This document shows positions 13,096-21,326 of a DNA stretch of 24,900 bases, piece by piece. Each line of letters begins with the position of its first letter. Position 1 is the first letter of the stretch. The DNA lies in the NCBI GenBank assembly GCA_051867815.1, contig JBJDZD010000148.1, forward strand, positions 1-24,900. Direction: 5' to 3'. Position numbers and translations under genes: made by a program. The notes under the pieces were generated by a model. That model had not been told where the DNA came from. It saw only the letters and a list, made by a program, of their open reading frames with translations, and made no database searches. The DNA is from CAG-390 sp051867815. GTDB lineage: Bacteria; Bacillota; Clostridia; Oscillospirales; CAG-272.

Positions 13096-15894
13096 ATGTC
13101 CAAGGACTACACAAGCACGCTTAATTTGCCCCGGACAAGCTTCGCCATGAGGGCAAACCTTCCCCAGCGTGAGCCGGAGATGCTCAAATATTGGGAAGAA
13201 CAAGACCTTTATCGCCTTCTGCTTGAAAATGCAGAGGGTCGTCCGCAGTTCGTACTCCACGACGGCCCTCCTTTCTCAAACGGTAATATCCACATGGGAC
13301 ACGCGCTCAACAAGACCCTCAAGGATATCATCAATAAGTCCAAGATAATGGAAGGCTACCGCGTTCCCTACGTTCCCGGCTGGGATAACCACGGCATGCC
13401 CATCGAGAGCGCGATCATCAAGAAAAATAAGCTCGACCGCAAAAAGATGTCCGTCTCCGAGTTCCGCTCCGCTTGCCATAAGTTCGCGCAGGACTTCGTA
13501 GACAAGCAGTCCGAGCAGTTCCGCCGTCTCGGCGTTGTTGCCGATTGGGAGCACCCGTATATCACGATGGCACCCAAGTTCGAGGCGCGCGAGGTGCGCG
13601 TTTTCGGCGAGATGTTTAAGCGCGGCTACATCTACAAGGGCCTGAAGCCCGTTTATTGGTGCCCCCACGACGAGACTGCTCTCGCGGAGGCCGAGATCGA
13701 ATACGCGGACGATAAATGCACCTCCATTTTCGTCAAGTTCAAGGTAAACGACGACAAGGGCAAGCTCTCCGGCGTTTGTGACCTCAATAACACCTATTTC
13801 ATCATCTGGACGACCACCACCTGGACCCTCCCCGGCAACCTTGCCATCGCGCTCAACCCCGTTGAGAATTACGTGGTCAACCGCGCCCCCGACGGTAAGT
13901 GTTATATCACAGCCGAGGCTCTCGCGGCAAAGACCATGGCGGCGGGCGGTATCGAGGAGTACGAAACCCTGCTTTGCATGCCCGGCAGTGAATTTGAATT
14001 CATGACTGCCCGTCATCCATTCCTTGACCGCGACAGCATCGTCGTAAACGCCGATTACGTAACCATGGACAGCGGTACGGGTTGCGTTCATACCGCTCCC
14101 GGCTTCGGCGCGGATGACTACAACACCTGCCGCCGCTATAATATCGACATCATCGTTCCCGTTGACGACCGCGGATATCAGACCGAGGAAGCCGGCAAAT
14201 ACGCAGGCCTTTACTATGAAAAGTCCAATGAGGTCATTCTTGCCGACATGCAGGAATCGGGCGCGCTATTTGCAAGCGAGGTCACCGTTCACTCCTATCC
14301 CCATTGCTGGAGATGCAAGAACCCCATCATCTTCCGCGCAACGCCCCAGTGGTTCTGCTCCGTTGCGGGCTTTAAGGACGATGCAGTTGCCGCTTGCGAC
14401 GGCGTAACCTGGCTCCCTGCGTGGGGCGGCGAGAGAATGGTGCAGATGATTCGCGAGCGTGCGGATTGGTGCATCTCACGCCAGCGCCATTGGGGCTTGC
14501 CCATCCCCGTATTCTACTGCGAGGATTGCGGAGCCGCCATCTGCAACGACGAGACCATAGATAAGGTTGCCAAACTCTTCGGCGAAAAAGGCTCAAACGC
14601 ATGGTTTGACATGGAGGCCTCCGAGATCCTCGGCGAGGATTTCGTTTGCCCGGTTTGCGGCAAGAAGCATTTCTCCAAGGAGACCAACACCCTTGACGGT
14701 TGGTTTGACTCCGGCTCCACACACTTTGCCGTCATCGACGACGGCGAGGATGCCGAGTGGCCGGCTGACGTTTACCTTGAGGGCGCAGACCAGTATCGCG
14801 GCTGGTTCCAGGCGTCGCTTCTGACCGCTATCGGAGCCGGCAAGAAGGAAGCTCCCTTCCGCCAGGTCCTTACGCACGGATGGGTAGTTGACGGCGAGGG
14901 CAGGGCAATGCACAAGTCGCTCGGCAACTCCATAGCTCCCGAGGACATCATCAAGAAGTACGGCGCAGACCTCGTTCGCCTTTGGGTCGCATCGAGCGAC
15001 TATCAGGTAGACGTCCGCGTTTCCGATAACATCTTCAAGCAGCTCTCCGAGACCTACCGTAAGATAAGAAATACCGCGCGCATCATCATGGCAAACCTCG
15101 GCGACTTCGATCCCGACACGGATTGCGTTGCCCTTGAGAATATGCAGGATATCGACCGCTGGGCACTTGCAAGGCTCGACGCTCTGTGCGCAACCGTCCG
15201 CGAGGCCTACGACAGCTACTCCTTCCACATCGTATATCACGCGATCAACAATTTCTGCACCGTTGATATGTCTAAGCTCTATATCGACATCACCAAGGAC
15301 AGAGTTTACGTTGAACAGCCCACCTCCGAGGCGCGCCGCTCCGCGCAGACCGCGCTTTACTACATCATCTCTGCAATGGTCAGAATGATCGCCCCCATCC
15401 TCTCCTTCACGGCTGAGGAGATCTGGCAGGCAATGCCCCACGCATCCACCGATAATAAGACGAGCGTATTCCTTTCCGAGATGCCCTCGGCAGAGCCGAA
15501 GTACGCCTTCGACGGTGCCGCGCGTTGGGAGCAGTTCTTCGGGCTTCGCGACGACGTCATGAAGGCGCTTGAGTTTGCGCGCGCTGATAAGACCATCGGT
15601 AAGTCGCTCGACGCCAAGGTCGAAATCTACACGGAGGACAAGGAAGTGCTTGAGCTTCTTGCCAAGTTTACAGAGGAGGAGCTTAAGACCGTCTTTATCA
15701 CAAGCGGCGCCGGTGTTAAGAACGGAGCCGCTCCCGAGGACGCATATCTGCCCGAGGACGGTAAGCTCGCGGTACTCGTACAGCCTGCCGACGGCGAGCG
15801 TTGCGACCGTTGCTGGTGCTACTCCACCGAGGGAGAAAAGACCGAGGACGGCTTTATCTGCGCAAGATGTAAGAGAATCGTCGATTCGCTTTAA
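13096..15894 (+). CDS. ileS: Isoleucine--tRNA ligase
   Basis: IleRS charges tRNA-Ile with isoleucine. The class I signature is HMGH (residues 66-69, in GPPFSNGNIHMGHALN); the KMSKS position reads AMHKS (604-608, in GEGRAMHKSLGN), an unusual form that keeps the essential second Lys. The editing domain includes TTTWTLPGNLAIALNP and GWDNHGMPIE lies before it. The tRNA-binding C-terminal half is present and the protein ends with a Cys4 zinc motif (CDRC ... CARC). The length of 932 residues is normal for bacterial IleRS. The ribosome site AAGGAG is 12 bp before the ATG, a long spacing. No T-box leader is present; the leader is occupied by the repeat element. Confidence 0.97.
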   Translation: MSKDYTSTLNLPRTSFAMRANLPQREPEMLKYWEEQDLYRLLLENAEGRPQFVLHDGPPFSNGNIHMGHALNKTLKDIINKSKIMEGYRVPYVPGWDNHGMPIESAIIKKNKLDRKKMSVSEFRSACHKFAQDFVDKQSEQFRRLGVVADWEHPYITMAPKFEAREVRVFGEMFKRGYIYKGLKPVYWCPHDETALAEAEIEYADDKCTSIFVKFKVNDDKGKLSGVCDLNNTYFIIWTTTTWTLPGNLAIALNPVENYVVNRAPDGKCYITAEALAAKTMAAGGIEEYETLLCMPGSEFEFMTARHPFLDRDSIVVNADYVTMDSGTGCVHTAPGFGADDYNTCRRYNIDIIVPVDDRGYQTEEAGKYAGLYYEKSNEVILADMQESGALFASEVTVHSYPHCWRCKNPIIFRATPQWFCSVAGFKDDAVAACDGVTWLPAWGGERMVQMIRERADWCISRQRHWGLPIPVFYCEDCGAAICNDETIDKVAKLFGEKGSNAWFDMEASEILGEDFVCPVCGKKHFSKETNTLDGWFDSGSTHFAVIDDGEDAEWPADVYLEGADQYRGWFQASLLTAIGAGKKEAPFRQVLTHGWVVDGEGRAMHKSLGNSIAPEDIIKKYGADLVRLWVASSDYQVDVRVSDNIFKQLSETYRKIRNTARIIMANLGDFDPDTDCVALENMQDIDRWALARLDALCATVREAYDSYSFHIVYHAINNFCTVDMSKLYIDITKDRVYVEQPTSEARRSAQTALYYIISAMVRMIAPILSFTAEEIWQAMPHASTDNKTSVFLSEMPSAEPKYAFDGAARWEQFFGLRDDVMKALEFARADKTIGKSLDAKVEIYTEDKEVLELLAKFTEEELKTVFITSGAGVKNGAAPEDAYLPEDGKLAVLVQPADGERCDRCWCYSTEGEKTEDGFICARCKRIVDSL

Positions 15895-15913
15895 TTAGAA
15901 GCAAAACAAAACT

Positions 15914-15946
15914 GCCAAAGGGGCTTTCGCCGAAAGCCCCTTTGGC
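15914..15946. other. 15-bp perfect hairpin between ileS and lspA, without a plus-strand U-tract
   Basis: GCCAAAGGGGCTTTC (15914-15928) is fully complementary to 15932-15946 with a GCC loop. On the plus strand the stem is followed by AAAAAAATAAGG, so it lacks the T-run of an intrinsic terminator. On the minus strand it would be followed by AGTTTTGTTTT. It could be an mRNA-stability or processing hairpin within an ileS-lspA transcript; lspA starts 18 bp after it. Confidence 0.8.
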
Positions 15947-15964
15947 AAAAAAATAAGGATTAAA

Positions 15965-16462
15965 ATGCTCTGGATAATTCTGCTGATTCTGATAGTATTC
16001 GTTGACCAGCTTTCAAAATGGCTGGTCGTTGCCTTGTTGCAGGGCAAGCCGTCAGTCTACCTGATCGACGGCGTTTTGCGTTTCACCTATGTTGAAAACG
16101 ACGGTGCCGCTTTCGGCATGCTCGACGATCACCGTTGGGTCTTTCTCGTCCTTTCAACCGTGATGATAATCGCTCTCATTTATTACATCGTCAAATACAA
16201 GCCTAAAAGCAAGTGGGTCATGACCTCGCTCATCCTCATCGTGGGCGGCGGAATCGGCAATATGATAGACCGCATCATGCTCGGCTACGTCATAGATTTT
16301 ATTGATTTTTGTGCCTTCCCGAAGCTTTGGAAATGGGTGTTCAATATTGCGGATTCCTGCGTTTGCGTTGGAGTTTTCATGCTCGGCGCATGGCTGATCG
16401 CCGATATTGTCAAGGACTATAAGCGCGAAAAGGCTGCAAAAGCCGAGGAAGAGAGCAAATGA
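15965..16462 (+). CDS. lspA: Lipoprotein signal peptidase (signal peptidase II)
   Basis: LspA cleaves the signal peptide of prolipoproteins in the cytoplasmic membrane. The 165-residue protein has four hydrophobic segments, conserved VDQLSKW (about residues 13-19), ENDGAAFGM, and the catalytic Asp pair in GNMIDRI (Asp102) and FNIADSCV (Asp130). AAGGA (15955-15959) supports the ATG. Its stop overlaps the ATG of the pseudouridine synthase gene, the usual lspA-rluD arrangement. It would process lipoproteins such as the solute-binding protein at 994-2481. Confidence 0.96.
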   Translation: MLWIILLILIVFVDQLSKWLVVALLQGKPSVYLIDGVLRFTYVENDGAAFGMLDDHRWVFLVLSTVMIIALIYYIVKYKPKSKWVMTSLILIVGGGIGNMIDRIMLGYVIDFIDFCAFPKLWKWVFNIADSCVCVGVFMLGAWLIADIVKDYKREKAAKAEEESK

Positions 16463-17415
16463 GCACCGCCGGTACGAGCGTTTACACGGCGGATGTGCAG
16501 GGCGAACGCGTTGACGCCTTCCTCGCGCGCAAAAGCGCCGAGGACGGTGACTCTCTCTCTCGCTCCGGCGCCGCGAAGCTTTGCGAGGAGGGCAGGGTCA
16601 CCGTTGGCGCAAAGACGGTCAAGAAAAACTACTCGCTGAGCGAGGGCGATACGGTCGTCGTCGTTCGCCCCGAGCCGCTCCCCGATGAAGTCCTGCCGGA
16701 GGACATCCCCCTCGACGTCATTTACGAGGACGGCGACATAATCGTCGTCAATAAGCCCAAGGGGATGGTGGTTCATCCTGCGCCGGGAAACATGACGGGA
16801 ACGCTCGTTTCCGCCCTGCTTTACCGCTGCGGCGAGTCGCTTTCTGGTATCGGCGGCGTTTGCCGACCCGGAATCGTGCATCGTATAGACAAGGATACCT
16901 CTGGCTTGCTTGTGGTTGCCAAGAACGACGCCGCGCACCGCTCGCTTTCGGAGCAGATCGCCGTCCACAGTGCGCGCCGCACCTATCTCGCTCTCGTCGT
17001 CGGCTCGCCGCGCGAGGATGAGGGCACCGTTGACGCGCCCATCGGCAGGCATCCCGTTGACCGCAAGCGCATGGCGATAGTGCGCGACGGCCACGCTCGC
17101 GATGCCGTCACGCATTGGCACGTCGTGGAGCGCTTCCACGGAATTTCACTCGTTGAATGTAAGCTCGAAACGGGCAGAACGCATCAGATTCGCGTTCATA
17201 TGTCGTCGATAGGGCATCCCGTCCTCGGCGACGAGGTCTACGGTGGCGACAAATGCCGCGCCGCCAAGGCGCACGCCAAGTACATTTGCGGTCAATGCCT
17301 GCATGCATACCGCTTGGAGCTTGACCATCCGCGCACCGGCGAGCGCATGACCTTTGAAGCGCCAATGCCCGACGACATGGCGCATTTGATAGAAATTTTC
17401 AGACAGGAGCTTTGA
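16459..17415 (+). CDS. RluA/RluD family pseudouridine synthase
   Basis: This family converts specific uridines in 23S rRNA to pseudouridine. The 318-residue protein has an N-terminal S4 RNA-binding domain (about 15-70, ERVDAFLARK...CEEGRVTVGAKTVKKNYSL) and a catalytic domain with HRIDKDTSGLLVVAKN, where Asp144 is the nucleophile. Also visible are NKPKGMVVHP, ETGRTHQIRVHM and HPVLGDEVYGG. The ATG overlaps the lspA stop. RluD is the most likely equivalent given the S4 domain and lspA linkage, but the exact rRNA sites cannot be told. Confidence 0.94.
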   Translation: MSTAGTSVYTADVQGERVDAFLARKSAEDGDSLSRSGAAKLCEEGRVTVGAKTVKKNYSLSEGDTVVVVRPEPLPDEVLPEDIPLDVIYEDGDIIVVNKPKGMVVHPAPGNMTGTLVSALLYRCGESLSGIGGVCRPGIVHRIDKDTSGLLVVAKNDAAHRSLSEQIAVHSARRTYLALVVGSPREDEGTVDAPIGRHPVDRKRMAIVRDGHARDAVTHWHVVERFHGISLVECKLETGRTHQIRVHMSSIGHPVLGDEVYGGDKCRAAKAHAKYICGQCLHAYRLELDHPRTGERMTFEAPMPDDMAHLIEIFRQEL

Positions 17416-17417
17416 TC

Positions 17418-18266
17418 ATGCCCGATTTTTCCGATATTTTGATAGTTACCGACCTTGACGGCACCTTTTTCGGCAAGGGAGGAGTTCCGGCGGTCGGAAA
17501 CGTGGAGGCCGTGGAGCGTTTTAAGGCGCAGGGCGGCCATTTCACCATTGCAACGGGCAGAACCAACCTCAATCTCAAGCAAAAATGGACGGATGCCGCA
17601 GATCTCGTCAATGCCCCCGTCATCGGATGTAACGGAGCGATGCTCTGCAACCTTGCAACGGATGAAATGATTGCAAGCCGCCTCATGGATCGCGCTCACG
17701 TGCTTGAGCTTATCGATCTTATCGATCGCGAATATCCGGATCTCGGCGTGCGGATTTCGGTTGAGGAGGGCTTCCTCACGTCGCCGGATATGGTGGCGCG
17801 TTGCCCAAAGCTCCATAAGGATATCAATGGCATAACTTCAACAAACGTCGTCTCACTTCCGCTTTCCGAGTGGCTGAGCGTACCGGATTGGTATAAGGTA
17901 GTCGTTCGCGGCGAAACTCATCGCCTTGATGTGTTCCGCGAAAATGCCGTTCGCCTTTGGGATGAGCGCTTCGTCACGAGCAAATCCGGCGAGGCGTTTC
18001 TTGAATTTCAATCTCCGGGCACAACGAAGGCGGTCATGCTGCCGGCTTTGCGCGAGTACGTTGAGAAAAAGGCCGGCAAAAAGGTCAAAATTTACGCCTG
18101 CGGAGACTTTGAGAACGACCTGACGATGCTTGAATACGCCGACGTCGCCGTTTGCCCCCAAAACGCCCTTGACTGTGTCAAAGAGGTTGCCGACCTCTGT
18201 CTGTGCCACCACATGGAGGGACTTATGGCGAATCTTATCGAGCTTATTGAAAAAGGCGAAGCGTGA
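17418..18266 (+). CDS. HAD superfamily (Cof-type) phosphatase
   Basis: A haloacid-dehalogenase-fold hydrolase of the Cof/YidA type, about 282 residues. Motif I is DLDGTFF (Asp nucleophile and acid/base), motif II is in the TIATGR segment (FTIATGRTN), and the C-terminal motif IV is CGDFENDLTMLEYADVAV. Between them lies a type IIB cap domain. Such enzymes dephosphorylate sugar phosphates, nucleotides or cofactors; the substrate is unknown. ATG 17418 has AGGAG (17405-17409) at 8 bp. An in-frame TTG at 17412 is too close to that site. It is the last gene of the ileS-lspA-rlu run before a strong terminator. Confidence 0.92.
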   Translation: MPDFSDILIVTDLDGTFFGKGGVPAVGNVEAVERFKAQGGHFTIATGRTNLNLKQKWTDAADLVNAPVIGCNGAMLCNLATDEMIASRLMDRAHVLELIDLIDREYPDLGVRISVEEGFLTSPDMVARCPKLHKDINGITSTNVVSLPLSEWLSVPDWYKVVVRGETHRLDVFRENAVRLWDERFVTSKSGEAFLEFQSPGTTKAVMLPALREYVEKKAGKKVKIYACGDFENDLTMLEYADVAVCPQNALDCVKEVADLCLCHHMEGLMANLIELIEKGEA

Positions 18267-18294
18267 TCCACTATAATGGGTTAATAATGATTAT

Positions 18295-18331
18295 AAAAAA
18301 GCACGGATTTCCGCGGAAATCCGTGCTTTTT
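18295..18331. terminator. Strong bidirectional terminator
   Basis: A perfect inverted repeat centred on CCGCGG: AAAAAA + GCACGGATTTCC then GC then GGAAATCCGTGC + TTTTT (18295-18331). A-tract and T-tract on either side make it an intrinsic terminator in both directions, between the HAD gene and the convergent cation transporter. Confidence 0.93.
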
Positions 18332-18332
18332 G

Positions 18333-19499
18333 TTATACGTAAGACCGATCTATGTTGATGACCGAGAAATAATTCTTGTCGATCGACTTAACGATCGTCT
18401 CGATATTTTCCCGTATCTCGGAGTCCGTCTTTTTCAGGCCGTATGGGATGACAACATCGAATATGATATTCGTGTGCGTGGGGCCGGTTACGATGCGGAA
18501 ATCATGGATGGTCAAGCCGCTGTCGATGCAGGTAACGAGGGAGGCGACCTTCTCGCGAACGGTGGCGGTCACCTCGTCGTCAACCTCGATGGGGTCCATA
18601 TGTATGACGGCATCACAGCCGAGGGTACCCCGAAGCTCTTTTTCGATATTGTCGATCGTGTCGTGTATCTTAAGCAGGTCGGAGTCGGCAGGTACCTCGG
18701 CGTGGAGGGAGATCATGGTGCGGCCGGGGCCGTAATCATGCACTACAAGGTCGTGGATGCCCACTATTTCGCTATGCGCACGGACGGTGTGCTCGATCTG
18801 CTTGATAAATTCCTCGCTCGGCGGCATGCCAAGCAGGGGGTCCATCGTTTCCTTTGCCGCGCGAAGGCCGGAGAAAATAATGAAGGCGGAAACCGCAAGA
18901 CCGCAGTAAGCGTCTATATTGATACCGGCAAATCGGGATATCAAAAGGCAGATGAGAACGACGGAGGTGGCAACGCAGTCCGAAAGGCTGTCCTGCGCGG
19001 TTGCGCGCATCGCGGAGGACGATATCTTGCCGCCTACACGAAAATTGTACAGCGCCATATAAGCCTTGACAAGGCAGGAAACCGTAAGAATTACCACGGC
19101 GGCAATGCTGAATTCGACCGCCTCGGGGTGAATTATCTTTTCTATCGAGGTCTTGCCAAGCTCAAATCCGACGAGAATTATTATCATCGAAACGAGAAGC
19201 CCGGAAAGATACTCGATGCGCCCATGGCCGAAGGGGTGATCCTTATCCGGCTTTTGACCCGACATGCGGAAGCCGATCAGAGTGATGACGGACGAGCCGG
19301 CATCCGTGAGGTTGTTGAAGGCATCCGCCATGATCGAGATAGCTCCGGAAAGTAATCCCGCAAGCAGCTTGATGCCGAAAAGGAGAATGTTGAGAAGTAT
19401 GCCCACGGTGCCGCAAAGCGTGCCGTATGCCGCGCGAACCTCGGGCGAGGATGTATTCTCACGATTTTTTATGAAAAGCTTAGCTAAAAGGTTTATCAT
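18333..19499 (-). CDS. Cation diffusion facilitator family transporter
   Basis: CDF proteins export divalent metals (Zn, Mn, Fe, Co) by proton exchange. The 388-residue protein has about six membrane segments, the metal-site patterns ADAFNNLTDAGSS and AQDSLSDCVATS, the DHPFGHGRIEYLSG loop, and a C-terminal cytoplasmic domain (from about 290) extended by a further ferredoxin-like repeat (VTGPTHTNIIFDVVIPYG). I chose ATG 19499 because GGAG lies 6 bp ahead on the minus strand; the frame runs on to 19547 through a hairpin and without a ribosome site. It lies 60 bp after the aconitase X small subunit on the same strand, so it may be read through from that operon. The metal is not predictable. Confidence 0.92.
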   Translation of the reverse strand: MINLLAKLFIKNRENTSSPEVRAAYGTLCGTVGILLNILLFGIKLLAGLLSGAISIMADAFNNLTDAGSSVITLIGFRMSGQKPDKDHPFGHGRIEYLSGLLVSMIIILVGFELGKTSIEKIIHPEAVEFSIAAVVILTVSCLVKAYMALYNFRVGGKISSSAMRATAQDSLSDCVATSVVLICLLISRFAGINIDAYCGLAVSAFIIFSGLRAAKETMDPLLGMPPSEEFIKQIEHTVRAHSEIVGIHDLVVHDYGPGRTMISLHAEVPADSDLLKIHDTIDNIEKELRGTLGCDAVIHMDPIEVDDEVTATVREKVASLVTCIDSGLTIHDFRIVTGPTHTNIIFDVVIPYGLKKTDSEIRENIETIVKSIDKNYFSVINIDRSYV

Positions 19500-19519
19500 G
19501 CTAACTCCAAAAGACTCAT

Positions 19520-19550
19520 GGGTTGTTGCATAAAATATATGCAACAACCC
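19520..19550 (-). other. Hairpin between the aconitase X genes and the cation transporter
   Basis: GGGTTGTTGCATA (19520-19532) pairs with TATGCAACAACCC (19538-19550) around a 5-nt loop. In the minus direction it is followed by ATGAGTCTTTTGG, so the T-tract is weak. It could be an attenuator or a processing hairpin separating the transporter from the operon. Confidence 0.6.
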
Positions 19551-19559
19551 GGTGATTGA

Positions 19560-20003
19560 TCACTCTACGACTACTACGCCGTCGTCCTTGACGGTGACGG
19601 TCATGCCGTCCTTTACGTAGTCGAGAAACTCCTGTCCGAGACAGTCAATGACGGGCATGGTGATGTCCGTTACCCAAACGCTTGCAAGAATCGCTCCTGC
19701 CGCGGCAAGGGAGTCGATATGCTCGGAGAAGAGCATGCATGCAGGCTGACGCTTCATCGAGCATGCACAGTAGAGAACGAGACCGCCCGTGGTCGAGCCG
19801 ATGGTCTGGGGCAGGCAGAGGGCCTTGCCGCAGAGGGGCTTGCCGTTGATCTCGGGGTTGTTCTGGTCGCCGCATTTGAGCTGTTTGTCGCCAAACTGAA
19901 GGCCCATCTGCATCGATGCGAGGGTGTTGAAGCCCTGATGCGTTACAACTGCTTCGGCACAGGCGGTGCCGGGGGCAACTACGCGTCCTTTGAATTCTCT
20001 CAT
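19560..20003 (-). CDS. Aconitase X swivel (small) subunit, DUF126
   Basis: This small subunit, about 147 residues, carries the swivel domain of aconitase X (AcnX). Family features are FKGRVVAPGTACAEAVVTHQGFNT at the start, LCGKALCLPQTIGSTTGG (about residues 58-75), and VTDITMPVIDCLGQEFLDYVKDG. AcnX enzymes are dehydratases; proven examples are cis-3-hydroxy-L-proline dehydratase in bacteria and phosphomevalonate dehydratase in archaea. I prefer ATG 20003, 9 bp after AGGAGG; the in-frame ATG at 20009 is only 3 bp from that site but would overlap the upstream stop. It lies immediately after the large subunit. Confidence 0.93.
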   Translation of the reverse strand: MREFKGRVVAPGTACAEAVVTHQGFNTLASMQMGLQFGDKQLKCGDQNNPEINGKPLCGKALCLPQTIGSTTGGLVLYCACSMKRQPACMLFSEHIDSLAAAGAILASVWVTDITMPVIDCLGQEFLDYVKDGMTVTVKDDGVVVVE

Positions 20004-20005
20004 CT

Positions 20006-21280
20006 TCATTTACCTCCTTTGGTGATTGCCGCAAGGATCTCGTCGTCGGTGTAATAGCGCGCGGATGTGTATGTGCGGAGCTTGTTGGACGAGGTGATGA
20101 CGGGCATCTTCTTGCACAGCGGATTGTTCATATACATCAGCGGACAGATATATGAAGTGATAACGCCGGTTGCCTTAAGTCGAGCGGCATATTCGGTCTT
20201 GCCGAACTCCTCAAGTACCTTGGGGGGCGCAGTAAAGACGGTGGGAATGAGGACGGTCTTGTTGCCTGCCTCCTTGAGCGCCGCTTCAACCTTAACAGTC
20301 CAATCCTTGAGTTGTTCAAGCGACATGTGGGGGCATCCCATGAAGCAAAGCTTCGGGGTGGCATTCGGATTCTTCCAGACAACGGGATAGTTAGCCTTGA
20401 CGCGCTCAAGCTCCTCATCGGTTATTATGTATTCCTTTGCGCCCTCGGCGATGAGGGAGCGGCCAAGCTCCTTTGCTTCGGGGGTCAGGTTGTCGATGTG
20501 GTAAAGACCGACGGCACCGTTCGATGCGGTTGCCGCGCCGAAGTCCTTGAGGTAGGTACATGCGGCATCGTCAAGCTCCGAGCCTATCCATTTGTCAAGA
20601 CCTACGACATAGGGGACGTCCTCCATGACCTTCATGCCGATTGCGGAGCCGAGAAGCTGAGCCTCGGGCTTCTTTGTGGTTTCAATCTTGACTACCCAGG
20701 TTGCGCGTCTGCCTTCGTCGGTCAAAAGACCGAAGTAGGGAACATAGCCGACTATCGAACCCATTATGTCCATGATGCCCGAGTTGCGGTTACAGCGCGC
20801 GCCGAGGACGGAGTTGGCATACACGACGGCACTCGACTCCGCCCATGAAAGGACGTCGCCCTTTTCGGGCTTATTGCCGACTTGGTCAAGATAGCAAGCG
20901 CAGGTGAAGGCATCGTCCGAGAGCAGACCGAGCTTTTTGAGCTGACCCTCATAGAAATCCTGCTTTGTGTACATCAGCTTGTTGAAAACGATATTTTGCA
21001 GGAAATTAGCCGGCACGTTTTTATCAATGGGTCTGGGGTCGACCGAGAAGGTCTGGCCGGACTTCACGCCGGCGTCGAGAAGCTGCTGCATCAGCTCGTA
21101 AACGGGCGACATGACCTTAAGGCCGAAGGATGTAACGAGGTGGTTGTGCTTGCTTGTAACGGGAACCATTTTCTCTGCCCCGAAGGCGTCGCCGAACATG
21201 ACCATGGTCTTCATGACCTTAGCCATCGTTTCGCCTTGAGAGCCGTTCAGTATCGCCTGTTGTTCTTCATTAAGATACAT
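20006..21280 (-). CDS. Aconitase X catalytic (large) subunit, DUF521
   Basis: The 424-residue protein is the catalytic AcnX subunit, a dehydratase with an iron-sulfur centre held by cysteines. Visible family motifs are MYLNEEQQAILNGSQGETMAKVM, VPVTSKHNHLVTSFG, a segment NSVLGARCNRNSG (about residue 140), and FMGCPHMSLEQL, with conserved Cys in the last two. The N-terminal Ser/Thr-rich loop and the C-terminal SSNKLRTYTSARYYTDDEIL are also typical. AAGGAG 8 bp ahead supports the start at 21280. It follows the OYE-family reductase by 47 bp and is followed by the small subunit. Substrate unknown; no hydroxyproline genes are in view. Confidence 0.93.
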   Translation of the reverse strand: MYLNEEQQAILNGSQGETMAKVMKTMVMFGDAFGAEKMVPVTSKHNHLVTSFGLKVMSPVYELMQQLLDAGVKSGQTFSVDPRPIDKNVPANFLQNIVFNKLMYTKQDFYEGQLKKLGLLSDDAFTCACYLDQVGNKPEKGDVLSWAESSAVVYANSVLGARCNRNSGIMDIMGSIVGYVPYFGLLTDEGRRATWVVKIETTKKPEAQLLGSAIGMKVMEDVPYVVGLDKWIGSELDDAACTYLKDFGAATASNGAVGLYHIDNLTPEAKELGRSLIAEGAKEYIITDEELERVKANYPVVWKNPNATPKLCFMGCPHMSLEQLKDWTVKVEAALKEAGNKTVLIPTVFTAPPKVLEEFGKTEYAARLKATGVITSYICPLMYMNNPLCKKMPVITSSNKLRTYTSARYYTDDEILAAITKGGK

Positions 21281-21326
21281 GGCTTTTGCTCCTTATTTCA
21301 AATAGATTTCACTTATAAAAGGCAGT

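Noticed and set aside
18330..19355. 341-codon open frame opposite the cation transporter
   Set aside because: Antisense to clear CDF membrane motifs, with no ribosome site or recognisable domain.
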